A stretch of DNA of 64,000 nucleotides from DATFNV01 sp963827935 (GTDB lineage Bacteria > Planctomycetota > Planctomycetia > Gemmatales > Gemmataceae), in contig CAWHCN010000013.1 in assembly GCA_963827935.1 (NCBI GenBank), positions 1-64,000 of the forward strand. Direction: 5' to 3'. The notes below the pieces were generated by a model. It saw only the letters and a list, made by a program, of their open reading frames with translations. It was not told where the DNA came from and ran no database searches. Numbering within the stretch: position 1 is the stretch's first letter; each line of letters starts with the position of its first letter. The position numbers and the translations under genes were made by a program. Below, piece after piece: positions 1 through 8,448 of the stretch.

Positions 1-2
1 GC

Positions 3-77
3 GCCCTGATTCGCTGGCGGCGCCAGGACATCGACGCTTGGCTCGCGGCCGGCTGCAAGTCGTGCCGTTCCCACTGA
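3..77 (+). CDS. C-terminal end of an excisionase/AlpA-like helix-turn-helix protein (5' cut by window)
   Basis: Only the last 24 codons are present; the reading frame enters from the left edge and stops with TGA at 75-77. The visible residues include IRWRRQDIDAWLA followed by a Cys-containing tail, a pattern typical of the wing and final helix of excisionase/MerR-type DNA-binding domains used by integrative elements. The next gene starts 62 bases downstream on the same strand, so this is probably the upstream member of the element's replication operon. The assignment rests on a short tail and on context; another small HTH protein is possible. Confidence 0.45.
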   Translation, partial: ALIRWRRQDIDAWLAAGCKSCRSH

Positions 78-139
78 TCCCCCAACACTGACGGCCGGGC
101 GGTTGCAGCCGCCCGGCCGTCCGATCTGAGGATTCACAG

Positions 140-808
140 ATGACAGAACTGCGAAAGAAACTCAGTGACATTCTAGGCGCCGGCAACGGCGGAAACTTCC
201 GCGACGTGTGGAACAGTGCTGTTCCCGCTGATAACTTCGGGCCCCTGCCGCCCGGGGATTACACCTTCCGCATCCTCATCGGCGAGCTGTTCAAGGCGAA
301 GACGGGAACCCCCGGCTACAAGCTGACGCTGGAAGTTATCGAAGGGGAGCACGAAGGCCGCCGCGCCTGGCATGACCTCTGGCTCACCCCGGCCGCGCTA
401 CCGATGACGAAACGCGACCTCGCCAAGATCGGCGTAACCAATCCTGAACAGCTCGAAAAGCCGCTACCTGGCGGCATCCTGGTCCGGGGACGGCTGAGCG
501 TCCGCCGCAATGACGACGGCAACGATGGCAACCGCCTGACACGATTCGAGTGCATTGGCACAGAGCCCGGTGATGCCTTCGAGCCGCCGGCCGATGGCGC
601 CGGCCAGGCGGACGCCTTCCCCTTCGGGACGAACGCCGCGCCGACGCCGAACGGCACCGCCTCCGATCCGCCCCCGAACGGTAAGCCGCCTGCTGTCAAC
701 GGGACGCCAGCGCGGTTTGACCTTCTGCCCCCCGATGCCAACGGCGAGGCCGACGCCGAACGGCGGGCCGCGGACTTCCTTCGGCGTGAGAAGGGGGGCC
801 GGCCGTGA
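140..808 (+). CDS. DUF669-like protein (phage/element ssDNA-associated protein)
   Basis: A 222-residue protein. Residues 1-140 form a compact domain with the pattern LPPGDYTFRI and a following GYKLTLEVIEGEHEGR stretch, resembling the DUF669 family of phage replication or recombination modules, whose members usually sit beside primases, helicases and recombination genes. Residues from about 140 onward are a Pro/Gly/Asn-rich linker ending in a basic tail, as in many single-strand-binding-like proteins. It overlaps the following primase gene by four bases (GTGA at 805-808), so the two are likely translationally coupled. The exact biochemical role is unknown; the family assignment is from pattern recognition only. 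Confidence 0.55.
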   Translation: MTELRKKLSDILGAGNGGNFRDVWNSAVPADNFGPLPPGDYTFRILIGELFKAKTGTPGYKLTLEVIEGEHEGRRAWHDLWLTPAALPMTKRDLAKIGVTNPEQLEKPLPGGILVRGRLSVRRNDDGNDGNRLTRFECIGTEPGDAFEPPADGAGQADAFPFGTNAAPTPNGTASDPPPNGKPPAVNGTPARFDLLPPDANGEADAERRAADFLRREKGGRP

Positions 809-1790
809 CGACACCGCGAACGCCGTTCGGCTTTCGCGTTGTCGGCAATGCGACGAGCCGGCGCCGGCTGGTTGACGCCGGCGCCGCCCTCGCCGCCTAC
901 GCCGCGTGCGATCCGAAAGCCGAAGTCGAGAAAGAAGCCTATCTCTCCGCCTTCACCTACGGGGAGGAATTCCGGCATCACCTGGAAACGACGGGCTCAA
1001 CGAAGGGCTTCGATGGCCCTTGCTGGGCCCCGTTCATCCCGTGGGACATTGACCGCGAAGACGACCTCGACGCCGCCCTGCGCGACGCCAGGCGGCTCGC
1101 CGCCGGCATTCTGGATCGCTACCGGGCGCTGAACGAAGATGACTTGCTCTTGTTTTTCTCCGGCAGCAAGGGCGCCCATGTTTGCCTGCCCGTCACCTGG
1201 GGGCCTGGACCGTCCGTCAATTTCCACCGGGTAACTCGCCGATTCGCCGAAGGGCTCGCCGCCGCGGCCGGCGTGAGCATCGACACCGGCATTTACGATA
1301 AAGTGCGTCTTTTTCGGCGCCGAATAGCCGACACCCAAAGACGGGGCTCCACAAGCGGCGGCTGTCTTTCGATGAACTGTTGCACCTGTCCGCGGAGCAC
1401 GTCCGGCAGCTGGCCGCGGCGCCGGAACCCTTCGCCTTGCCGGCCGGCACCGCGGCCGACAACCAGGCCGGGGCCGACTGGCAAGCTGCGCTGCAGGTCG
1501 TCGAGGGGGAAGCCGAAGGGAAGGCGCAACGCCGGGCTGCCGTGGCGGACGGGACCCCGCGACTCAACCGGGCAACCCTCGACTTCATCCGCGACGGGGC
1601 CGACCAGGGGGACCGGCACCGGATGCTATTCAGCGCGGCCGCGAACCTCGCCGAATTCGGTTGCTCGCCGGCGCTGGCCCATGCGCTCCTGACCGAAGCC
1701 GCCCTCGACGCCGGGCTGCCGCCGGCCGAAGTGCGCCGGCAGATAGAGTGCGGGCTGGCCCATGCCAGGAAGGGGGCCCCTCATGCCTGA
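805..1790 (+). CDS. Archaeo-eukaryotic-type primase/polymerase of an integrative element, one-base frameshift
   Basis: A GTG start at 805 overlaps the DUF669 stop. The first frame (about 171 codons) shows the two signature motifs of archaeo-eukaryotic primases: PFIPWDIDRED (catalytic D-x-D, near residue 80) and FFSGSKGAHV (S-G-x-x-G-x-H, near residue 120). The frame breaks near 1315-1322. Adding one G to the GG in this run restores the conserved RAPNSRHPKTG block followed by KRRLSFDELLHL, and continues to a stop at 1788-1790 through a helical primase-C-terminal-like region. The product would prime replication of the element. The lesion resembles the homopolymer indels seen elsewhere in this window, so the gene may be intact in the cell. 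Its stop overlaps the start of the next gene. Confidence 0.7.
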
Positions 1791-2208
1791 CGCCGCATTC
1801 GTCTGCGCGGCCGATGCCCTCGCCGCCTGGCGCGATGACGTTCTCTCTGGCAAGCCGCCCGTGCTATTCCAGGTGGGGACCGGCGAGCTGGCCCGCATCG
1901 AAATCGGCCCGGGGCTGGTGACCTTGCTGGGGCGCGCACCCGGGGCCGGCAAGACGGCCTTCACCATGCAAGCCGTCATCGACGCCTTGCGCATGACGGA
2001 AACCCTTCGGGCTGTCGTGTGCAACGTCGAGATGGGGCCGGCCACCTTGCTTGACCGGCAGCTCGCCCGGCTATCGGGAATCGACCTGACGCTGATCCGG
2101 CATCGCCGGCTGGGGGCCGATCATGCGGACCGCATCGACCAGGCGATGAACACCCTGGAGCCGCTGGGCGTCCCGCTACCGCGCCCGCGGCTGGCGAATG
2201 ACGGTTGA
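1783..2208 (+). CDS. RecA/DnaB-like ATPase of the replication module, C-terminally truncated
   Basis: The start at 1783 has an AGGAAGGGGG ribosome-binding stretch just upstream and overlaps the primase stop by eight bases. A Walker A motif GRAPGAGKTA lies near residue 53, followed by a VVCNVEMG strand and a LLDRQLARLSGID helix as in DnaB/RepA-type helicase domains, where a bound strand delivers the ATPase to replication forks. At 141 residues it is far shorter than such helicases (usually about 300 or more) and lacks Walker B and later motifs. The break lies right where lower-G+C DNA begins, which suggests truncation by insertion of the next gene; a frameshift is an alternative. Confidence 0.55.
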   Translation: MPDAAFVCAADALAAWRDDVLSGKPPVLFQVGTGELARIEIGPGLVTLLGRAPGAGKTAFTMQAVIDALRMTETLRAVVCNVEMGPATLLDRQLARLSGIDLTLIRHRRLGADHADRIDQAMNTLEPLGVPLPRPRLANDG

Positions 2209-2350
2209 CCAGGGGACGCCGGTGCTCCTATTACCTGGGCACGCTGGCGCCCCTATCCCAGAGTAGGACCAGCATGCGTCACGCCGTCAGGGGGTGACCC
2301 ACAGAAAGAATCGGCTTGACGAACCTGCGCTGAGATAGTAATCTCATAGC

Positions 2351-3316
2351 ATGAGCCCTGATCGTGAAGCAATGTCCGATGTTCTTCGGCGCGTCATCCG
2401 GGACAGCGGGCTGTCGCTTGGAGACATTGAGGACGCGACGGGAATCCAGCGCATGAGTATCGCCAGATTCCTTGATGGGACGACTTCGCTGCGGCTTGAT
2501 AGAGCTGACGAACTCGCCAAGTATTTTGGGCTCGAGCTCACGTTCAGGAATGACGAGCAGCTAACCAACGTTCGCCCACTTGGGAGGACATCCGTGGAAC
2601 TCGCTACTGTGGAAGAAACGCTGGATGGACTCGCCGAATTCATTGGGTACGGCCCGGTGCAGCCCTCGATCGTCTTTCTCGGCACTGAGGAAGCGGGCGA
2701 GCCCGAGACCATCCTCGCACGCGCCCATCTTTATCAGCCCGTGGAGGATCTGTTCGATGCCCACAAGCGTCTTGAGTCGGAGCTGAAGAGCAAGGATGTG
2801 CCCTATCTGAGCCCTTTCAGTCAAGAAGGTAATCCAATCCAACAATGGAACACGGCTTCCTGGTTCGCACTAGCCCTTGCTAGGGCGGACCCTTCACTCT
2901 GGCAACGATACTGGCGTTGCTGTCTCGGTCGCCGAACGCATGAAACCTTCCTGATGGAGTGCTTCCCTTTTCCGAGGAAGAGGATGTCACATCGTCAGGC
3001 TGGCTATCGACCTCAGCAACTGTGGGTGCAAGGTCGAAGCAAGCTCCTAAGGGATTTTCTCCATGAGGCTCAACCACAGTATATGGTCGCCTACGGGAGG
3101 CCGGCCGGAAGACGCTGCGCGGATTTGTTCACGATCCGGCGCTGGGAGCCCGTACCTGGGACACCGTGGGACGTGGGGAAGGCAATAGAGGGAACCGTGG
3201 TGGCCCGCGTTGGCTTCTTCGGGCAGGGGCAATTCAATCGTGAGGATATTGAGCCAGTCGTCGAGACGATGTTCAGGCTCGGCGGAGGCCCAACTCAAAT
3301 TACACTTCCGGGGTAG
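2351..3316 (+). CDS. HTH-domain protein with possible uracil-DNA-glycosylase-like C-terminal domain (element cargo)
   Basis: A 321-residue protein. Residues 1-65 form a Cro/CI-type helix-turn-helix (LSLGDIEDATGIQRMSIARFLDG). From about residue 100 the order of motifs resembles the uracil-DNA-glycosylase fold: PSIVFLGTEEAGEP (motif-1-like strand and loop), ETFLMECFPFP (central strand with Pro-rich loop), a helix ending in PQYMVAYG, and a final strand VARVGFFGQG. I cannot confirm the catalytic residues. Three 60-base samples counted by hand run about 48-62% G+C against 70-77% in two flanking samples, which suggests recent transfer. It sits between a truncated helicase and the integrase, a typical cargo position, so a defence or regulatory role is plausible but unproven. 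A GTG-initiated integrase begins directly at its stop. Confidence 0.5.
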   Translation: MSPDREAMSDVLRRVIRDSGLSLGDIEDATGIQRMSIARFLDGTTSLRLDRADELAKYFGLELTFRNDEQLTNVRPLGRTSVELATVEETLDGLAEFIGYGPVQPSIVFLGTEEAGEPETILARAHLYQPVEDLFDAHKRLESELKSKDVPYLSPFSQEGNPIQQWNTASWFALALARADPSLWQRYWRCCLGRRTHETFLMECFPFPRKRMSHRQAGYRPQQLWVQGRSKLLRDFLHEAQPQYMVAYGRPAGRRCADLFTIRRWEPVPGTPWDVGKAIEGTVVARVGFFGQGQFNREDIEPVVETMFRLGGGPTQITLPG

Positions 3317-4741
3317 GTGAAGCGTGGGTCCGTTTACAAGCCGACCGTGACCAGGCCGCTGCCGCCGGGGGCGGAAATCATCGTCCGCAAGGGTCGAGCG
3401 CCTGGGGCGATGGCGGGACAAGCGCGGCAAGGCCCGGACGGCGGCGCTCACCGCGGGGAAGGACGCAGCGAACGCATCGTCACCGAATCGCCGTGCTACG
3501 TCGCCAAGTGGCGGGACGGGGCCGGCGTGGTGCGCGTCGAGGCGACCGGCTGCCGCGATGAAACCGCCGCCCGGCAAGTGCTGGCGGACCTGGAGCGCCG
3601 GGTGGAGCTGGTGCGATCCGGGGTGATGACCGGGGCCGAAGCCGTCATTGGCGACCACCAGGCGGGGCCGCTTGCCGAACACTATGCGATGTTCCGGCAG
3701 AACATGGAAGCCGCCGGCGTGACGCCGAAGCACGTCAGCTCGACACTCGCCTACCTTGACCGCCTTGCTGTCGAGTGCGGGTTCGGGCGGCTATGCGACC
3801 TTCGGCGGGAACGCCTGGAAAGCTGGCTTGTTGCCCGCACCCGCGAAGGTATGTCCGCCCGTGCCCGCAACGCTCACCGAGATGCCCTTGTCGCGTTCTG
3901 TAACTGGTGCCTCAGTACGGAGCGGCTCGCCGTCAACCCGTTCCGCTGCATCCCGAAGGCGAACGAGAAGGCCGACCCGCGGCGGCGCCGCCGGTCGATG
4001 AATGAGCCCGAACTGGTCAAGCTGCTCGCCGTGGCAAGGGAACGGCCGCTGCTCGACGCGCTGACCATTCGGACCGGCCAGCGCAAGGGTCAAGCGGTCG
4101 CCACTGTCCGCCCCGAAGTGCGGGACCGGCTCGACTGGCTCGGGAGGGAACGGGCGCTGACTTACAAGACGCTGGTGCTGACCGGGCTCCGCAAGGGCGA
4201 ACTGGCATCCCTCACTGTGGCCCACCTTCACCTTGACGACGCCGTGCCGTTCGCGTCCCTCGACGCGGCCGACGAAAAGAATCGGGAGGGGAACGACATC
4301 GCCTTGCGGGATGACCTCGCCGCGGACCTGCGCGACTGGCTCGCCGACAAGCTGCGCCGGTTGCAAGAGGAAGCCCTGGCGACAGGCGCCCCGATACCGG
4401 CCCGGCTGCCGCCCGATACGCCGCTGTTCGACGTGCCGCACAAGCTGTGCAAGATTCTCAACCGCGACCTGCGCCTTGCCGGCATCGCCAAGCGCGACGA
4501 CCGCGGCCGGACCCTCGACGTTCACGCCTTGCGGCACACCTTCGGGACGCTGCTGAGCAAGGGCGGGGTTGCCCCGCGGACGGCGCAAGCCGCCATGCGG
4601 CACAGCAAGATTGACCTGACGATGAACGTCTACACCGACCCCGCCTTGCTCGACGTGCGGGGCGCCCTCGACGCGCTGCCGACGCTGCCGCTGAGCGGGG
4701 AGCAAGCCGACCGCGAAGCCGCGCAGGCAACCGGGACGTAG
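3317..4741 (+). CDS. Tyrosine recombinase (integrase)
   Basis: A 474-residue protein starting at a GTG that directly follows the previous stop codon. A SAM-like core-binding region lies near residues 115-200, and the catalytic domain carries the Arg of TGLRKGELASL (about residue 292), the H-x-x-R of HALRHTFGTLL (about 402), a following His in MRHSKIDL, and the nucleophile Tyr of NVYTD (about 437). It would cut and join the element at its attachment site. Its 3' end faces a tRNA-Val gene about 200 bases away whose 3' end points toward the integrase, the usual layout for integration at a tRNA. The N-terminal 60 residues are basic and unusual but in frame. Confidence 0.9.
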   Translation: MKRGSVYKPTVTRPLPPGAEIIVRKGRAPGAMAGQARQGPDGGAHRGEGRSERIVTESPCYVAKWRDGAGVVRVEATGCRDETAARQVLADLERRVELVRSGVMTGAEAVIGDHQAGPLAEHYAMFRQNMEAAGVTPKHVSSTLAYLDRLAVECGFGRLCDLRRERLESWLVARTREGMSARARNAHRDALVAFCNWCLSTERLAVNPFRCIPKANEKADPRRRRRSMNEPELVKLLAVARERPLLDALTIRTGQRKGQAVATVRPEVRDRLDWLGRERALTYKTLVLTGLRKGELASLTVAHLHLDDAVPFASLDAADEKNREGNDIALRDDLAADLRDWLADKLRRLQEEALATGAPIPARLPPDTPLFDVPHKLCKILNRDLRLAGIAKRDDRGRTLDVHALRHTFGTLLSKGGVAPRTAQAAMRHSKIDLTMNVYTDPALLDVRGALDALPTLPLSGEQADREAAQATGT

Positions 4742-4766
4742 GGGAACTTCAGACATTCCGGCTATT

Positions 4767-4789
4767 TGGTTGCACCACTGGTTGCACCA
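4767..4789. repeat. Tandem 11-base direct repeat between integrase and tRNA-Val
   Basis: TGGTTGCACCA occurs twice with one base between the copies, at 4767-4777 and 4779-4789. Its position just after the integrase gene makes it a candidate recombinase arm-binding site, but nothing in the sequence proves this. Confidence 0.4.
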
Positions 4790-4892
4790 ACTTCTGACAC
4801 TTCGATGACGCCGGAGTCATTCCCTGTCATTTTGGCAGGCGACGGGCGGGAGGGGACGGACGGCGGGACACTCGCCGCAAGTGCTTATCCTG

Positions 4893-4933
4893 TCAAACGA
4901 AAACACCCGCCGACAATTCCTGTCAGCGGGTGT
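4893..4933 (-). terminator. Rho-independent terminator of tRNA-Val
   Basis: Read on the minus strand, a 13-pair stem (ACACCCGCTGACA pairing with TGTCGGCGGGTGT, one mismatch, five-base loop) starts eight bases after the tRNA 3' end and is followed by a T-rich tract. It fits an intrinsic terminator for the tRNA-Val transcript and also separates it from the integrative element. Confidence 0.75.
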
Positions 4934-4940
4934 CATCAAG

Positions 4941-5014
4941 TGGGCGCTACAAGACTTGAACTTGTGACCCCCAGCGTGTCGAGCTGGTGCTCTAGCCAAC
5001 TGAGCTAAGCGCCC
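4941..5014 (-). tRNA. tRNA-Val: tRNA-Val (anticodon GAC)
   Basis: The minus strand folds into a cloverleaf: acceptor GGGCGCT with AGCGCCC, D arm GCTC...GAGC, anticodon stem CCAGC/GCTGG with loop TCGACAC giving anticodon GAC, and T arm ACAAG/CTTGT with a TTCAAGT loop. No CCA is encoded; the discriminator base is A. Its 3' end faces the integrase gene and is the likely attachment site of the element on the left. Confidence 0.93.
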
Positions 5015-5453
5015 TCCCCGGAAAAATGAGGATAGGCGCTCCCAGGACCTGCGTCAAGGGGAAGCCGCTGGCGGCAAGCGCCGACCTGGAAGCCGCAGCG
5101 TCCTGGGAGCGGTGACCACGCACTCGCGGGACGCTGTCGGCTCCCCAAGAGCCAGGGCTGGTGTTCGGAGCGGCCAGAGGCTCAGGCGCTGCGCGCAGCT
5201 TGGCCTTTTGGGGCACGGTCAGGTTGGTCTGGTGCAGCCAACGGCCGGCATCGGGTGCGCCGTGCCAGCGCTGCAAAGCGACGGCGCGGACGTGGTCGCG
5301 CTCTTCCTCGTCGAGCACTTCGAAGTAGGCCTCGACAAAGCCGGCGCGAACCTGAGTGGAAGAACGGCCGAGAAAGATGAGGCGTTCGCCGCGGTCGTCG
5401 AAGACGGCCATGGCACGCCAGCCCTGTGGCTTCGACTCGGTCTGGTAGAACAT
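4992..5453 (-). CDS. Hypothetical protein, reading frame runs into tRNA-Val
   Basis: The start at 5453 is chosen because AAGGAGGG lies about seven bases upstream. Residues 1-75 look like a real protein (MFYQTESKPQGWRAMAVFDD and an acidic helix EVLDEEERDHVRAV), but the last 60 or so residues are Ala/Ser/Arg-rich and of poor coding character, and the stop codon lies inside the tRNA-Val gene on the same strand. The true C-terminus is therefore doubtful; an undetected indel in the second half would move the stop before the tRNA. No family is recognised. Confidence 0.5.
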   Translation of the reverse strand: MFYQTESKPQGWRAMAVFDDRGERLIFLGRSSTQVRAGFVEAYFEVLDEEERDHVRAVALQRWHGAPDAGRWLHQTNLTVPQKAKLRAAPEPLAAPNTSPGSWGADSVPRVRGHRSQDAAASRSALAASGFPLTQVLGAPILIFPGRALSSVG

Positions 5454-5539
5454 GGATAGACCCTCCTTGGTCCAAACAGGGGTGAAGCTGGGCAACAAGG
5501 TGACGATTTAGGGGTGCGGCGTCAAGAGCAGATGGGCAA

Positions 5540-5577
5540 GAAAAAATGCCGGCGCGGACCGCTGGGTCCGCGCCGGC
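5540..5577 (-). terminator. Intrinsic terminator of the RRM gene
   Basis: On the minus strand a perfect 13-pair GC-rich stem (GCCGGCGCGGACC with its complement, four-base loop) is followed by ATTTTTTC, about 20 bases after the RRM stop codon. This is a textbook Rho-independent terminator. Confidence 0.9.
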
Positions 5578-5597
5578 CAGGTCGTTCGCCGGCCCGG

Positions 5598-5987
5598 CTA
5601 GTAGCGGTCGCCGCCGCCGTAGCCGCCGCGGCCACCACCACCACCGCCGCCGCCGTAGCCGCCGCGACCGCCACCACCACCGCCGCCGTAGCTGCCGCGA
5701 CCGCCGCCGTAGCCACCGCGACCGCCGCCACCGCGCTCCTCGCGCGGCTTGGCTTCGTTGACCGTCAGCGGACGGCCATTGAAGCTGAAGTTGTTCAGCG
5801 CGTCGATCGCCTTCTGGGCCTCGGCGTCGTCGCCCATTTCAACGAACCCGAAGCCGCGCGACCGGCCGGTCTCCTTGTCCATGATGACCTGAGCCCGCGT
5901 CACGCTCCCGTACTCCTGAAACAGGGTGTACAGGTCGTCCTGGGTCGCATCCCAGACGAGGTTCCCGACATAAATGTTCTTCGCCAT
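5598..5987 (-). CDS. Glycine-rich RNA-binding protein (single RRM plus RGG tail)
   Basis: A 129-residue protein starting at ATG 5987, with GGAAGGG upstream. Residues 1-82 form one RNA-recognition motif with RNP2 (NIYVGNL) and RNP1 (RSRGFGFVEM); the tail from about 85 is almost only Gly, Arg and Tyr in RGGYGGG units. Such RRM-Gly proteins occur in cyanobacteria and planctomycetes, bind RNA in the cytoplasm and are often cold-responsive. It has its own terminator downstream and a gap of about 600 bases upstream, long enough for a regulatory leader, although I see no named element there. The Gly tail makes an Ala/Thr-rich antisense frame that is not a gene. Confidence 0.9.
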   Translation of the reverse strand: MAKNIYVGNLVWDATQDDLYTLFQEYGSVTRAQVIMDKETGRSRGFGFVEMGDDAEAQKAIDALNNFSFNGRPLTVNEAKPREERGGGGRGGYGGGRGSYGGGGGGGRGGYGGGGGGGGRGGYGGGDRY

Positions 5988-6605
5988 CGCAAGACCCTTC
6001 CAGTTCACCAAGTCAACCCGCCGTCCCGCGGGACGGCACCACAATCGAACCCTCCCGACCGACAGTCGGGCAGGTGAATGCCACAGCCGCGCGATCCGCA
6101 ATCAGCCCACGAGGCGGCTCAAAGACCGGCCGTCGCGCCCAGCCCGACCAGCCGCATCGCGGGTCCCTGTCTGCCCGGCCAACCGTCCTTCCCCGGCCCT
6201 GGTGACCTTGCCCGGTGAGGGCGGCCGCGTCCTTGCGCAGGAGGACGACCGCTGGTGCTGCCCGGCCAGATTTCAGGACCGGTTCGACCCACCTTCTCGG
6301 GATCTTCGGAGAATTGCGGCCGGCACAGGGCAACGCCCCAGGGGGTCACCGGCTCCGGCACCGAAAAACGCGCAGAAAAGGAAGGGATTTCACTGGCAAC
6401 GGGCTGCCGACCTGTTTCGTACACCTCCACCGGACCAAAATGCCCGCGGCCCCATGCCGCCTGGGCGCCATTATATACCCGACGCCGCCGGCATTTCCAA
6501 GCGCTTTTTTGTGAAGATCGTCTCACCAACGCCGCTTGTCTTCCGCGCCCCCTCACTACAAGATAACCCCGACGGCAACCAGGTTCGCCCAGGGGGTGCA
6601 GCCGG
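5988..6605. other. Intergenic region between divergent RRM and aldolase genes
   Basis: About 618 bases with no convincing coding frame. It must contain the promoters of both divergent genes and perhaps a long leader for the RRM mRNA. The GC-rich stretch at 6220-6390 has several short inverted repeats, but I cannot assign it to a known RNA family. Open frames crossing it are shadows of the aldolase gene or lack coding features. Confidence 0.4.
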
Positions 6606-7384
6606 ATGGCATCACGACTCAAGCAAGCGCTGGCCGAGGGACGACTGCTTCGCGTGTTTGGCGTGGGCCAGCTGTGCGATCCCAAGCTGGTGGAGCTGGT
6701 CGGCCTGGTTGGCGGCTTCGATGCCGTCTGGCTCGACCAGGAGCACGCCGGCCTGAGCATCGGCCAGATCGAGCAGGCCGTGCTGGCGGCCCGGGCCCAG
6801 GGTCTGGACTCGTTCGTTCGCCTGGCCCCCACCGACTACGCCACGGTGATGAGGCCGCTGGAGGCTGGCGCCGGCGGCATCATGGCGGCCCAGGTCCGCA
6901 GTGCGGCCCAGGTGCAGGAGGTGGTCACCTGGGCGAAGTTTGCCCCGCGGGGCCTGCGCGGCGTCAACGCCTTGGGGCGCGACGGCGGGTTCGGCACTCT
7001 CCCCTTCGCGGACTACTTGCACGGGCCAACGACGACACCTTCGTGGCCATCCAAATTGAGCACGCGGACGCCGTGGCGGACGTGGAGCGCATCGCCGCCC
7101 TGGCGGACGTGGATGTGCTGTTCATCGGCCCGGCCGACCTGGCCCAGTCGATGGGCCTGCCCGGGGCGTGGGACCATCCCCGCCTGTGGGCCGCCATCGA
7201 GCGAGTCGCCGCCGCGGCCCGGAGCGCGCGGATCGCCTGGGCGATCCTGCCGCCCAATCCCGCCTACGCCCGCCGCTGCGTGGACCTGGGCTGCCGCATG
7301 CTCTCGTTGGGCTTCGATGTCTGGGCGCTGGCCCGAGGCATCCGCGCCTTTCAGGCGGAATATGCGGAGTTCTTCACGGCGTAG
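6606..7384 (+). CDS. HpcH/HpaI aldolase-family protein, one-base frameshift
   Basis: ATG at 6606 follows AGGGGGTG. The N-terminal half (MASRLKQAL, then FDAVWLDQEHAGLS and IMAAQVRSAAQVQEVV) and, in another frame after about 7019, the C-terminal half (FVAIQIEHADAVADVE, VLFIGPADLAQSMG, LGFDVWALARGI) are consecutive parts of one class II aldolase/citrate-lyase-beta-like TIM barrel that retro-aldol cleaves 2-keto-3-deoxy acids with a divalent metal held by Glu and Asp. Adding one G at 7019 (TTG-CAC to TTG-GCA-CGG) joins them without loss. The full product would be about 259 residues, the family's usual size. Probably a sequence error rather than a dead gene. Confidence 0.8.
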
Positions 7385-7773
7385 AGCGTCGTCAAGGGTT
7401 GTCTGAAGTCTGGCGACTTCAGCTACCCAAGTTCTTATTGTTGACGACACATTCGCGCTTCGTCGTGGCGCTGACGCCTGGCCGTCCCCGCGCCGAAACG
7501 GCACAGAACGTGCTCCGTCCTTAGTTGGCGTGCGACACTTCGCCGCCGGGTATAATTATGGATGAGGCGGCAGGGGAGCCGCCGCGAACGGAGGAGGAGA
7601 GGCGCCCCTTTCCGACGCCCCTTCAACGGTGGTTCCGGAAACCACCCGATCCCAGTCCGAAGCAGCAAAGCCGTCACCCCATGAGCGGTTCGTGGGAGCG
7701 GTTGGGGCCAGGAAGCCCGCCGCCGCTGGCGTTGCGCCCGGCATCCCCCACAGCCGCCGAGCGGAGCACAATC
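7385..7773. other. Intergenic region, no gene seen
   Basis: About 390 bases between the aldolase stop and the hydroxylase start. Several frames are open but have no recognisable motif and poor codon character. No clear terminator hairpin with a T-run was found. Confidence 0.4.
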
Positions 7774-8255
7774 ATGGTCGGGCTGCTCTTCTTCGGCATC
7801 GCATTCTTTCTGGGGACCCTGGTGGAGTACGTCACGCATCGGCTGATGCACGCGGGCTACCTGTTTCCGTCGCAGCATGTCCACCACCACCGCACGCGCG
7901 GCGCCCGGGGCTGGTTCTGGGAGTTCGGCGAAACCTTCCTGTGGCTGGCGCCGCTGATGTGCCTGGGATTTCTCCACTCCTGGCAGGCCGGGATCGGGTT
8001 CTTCCTGGGCGGCACCATCTACGTCGGCGCGGTGGCCTACAGTCACCAGTTGCAGCACGACCATCCGGAGCGGGTCTTCTGGCTGCCGCGCCCATCCATT
8101 ACCTGCACCACCGCTTCGACAAGGGCGGCTACGACTTCGGCATCCTCGTCGATTTCTGGGACCGCCTGCTGGGTACCTACAAGGCCTATAACTGGACCCC
8201 GCCGGTCGAGTACCGCTTCTCGCTGCGCGGGCTGTTCGAGATCAAGTGGTTCTGA
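7774..8255 (+). CDS. Sterol desaturase/fatty acid hydroxylase-family membrane protein, one-base frameshift
   Basis: The start at 7774 gives an immediate membrane segment (GLLFFGIAFFLGTLVEYV) followed by the His clusters HRLMH and HHHR, two more hydrophobic stretches, and HQLQHDH. After a frameshift at the CCC run 8091-8093 the frame continues as IHYLHHRFDKGGYDFG and LLGTYKAY to the stop at 8255. These are the eight-His di-iron motifs of the fatty acid hydroxylase superfamily, which oxidises lipids in the membrane. One extra C restores a protein of about 160 residues. At this length it resembles short carotenoid or fatty acid hydroxylases; the substrate cannot be told. Confidence 0.8.
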
Positions 8256-8448
8256 CGCGGGCCGCCCCAAGGGCGACGGGCCAGAGGGACAGGCGCCGCG
8301 GAAAACAGGGTAGGCGTCCCACTTTCCCCGCAACCTCGTGTTTGCGGCTCGCTCCCGCGAGAGTTGGGTCTGTCCAAGAACGCCAAGGATCAGTTGCCGG
8401 GCCGGCTGCCAATACTTCAACCCACGGAAAGCGGTGATGCCGGCCTGG

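Noticed and set aside
5514..6077. Plus-strand Ala/Thr-rich frame over the RRM gene
   Set aside because: Antisense of the Gly-rich tail.
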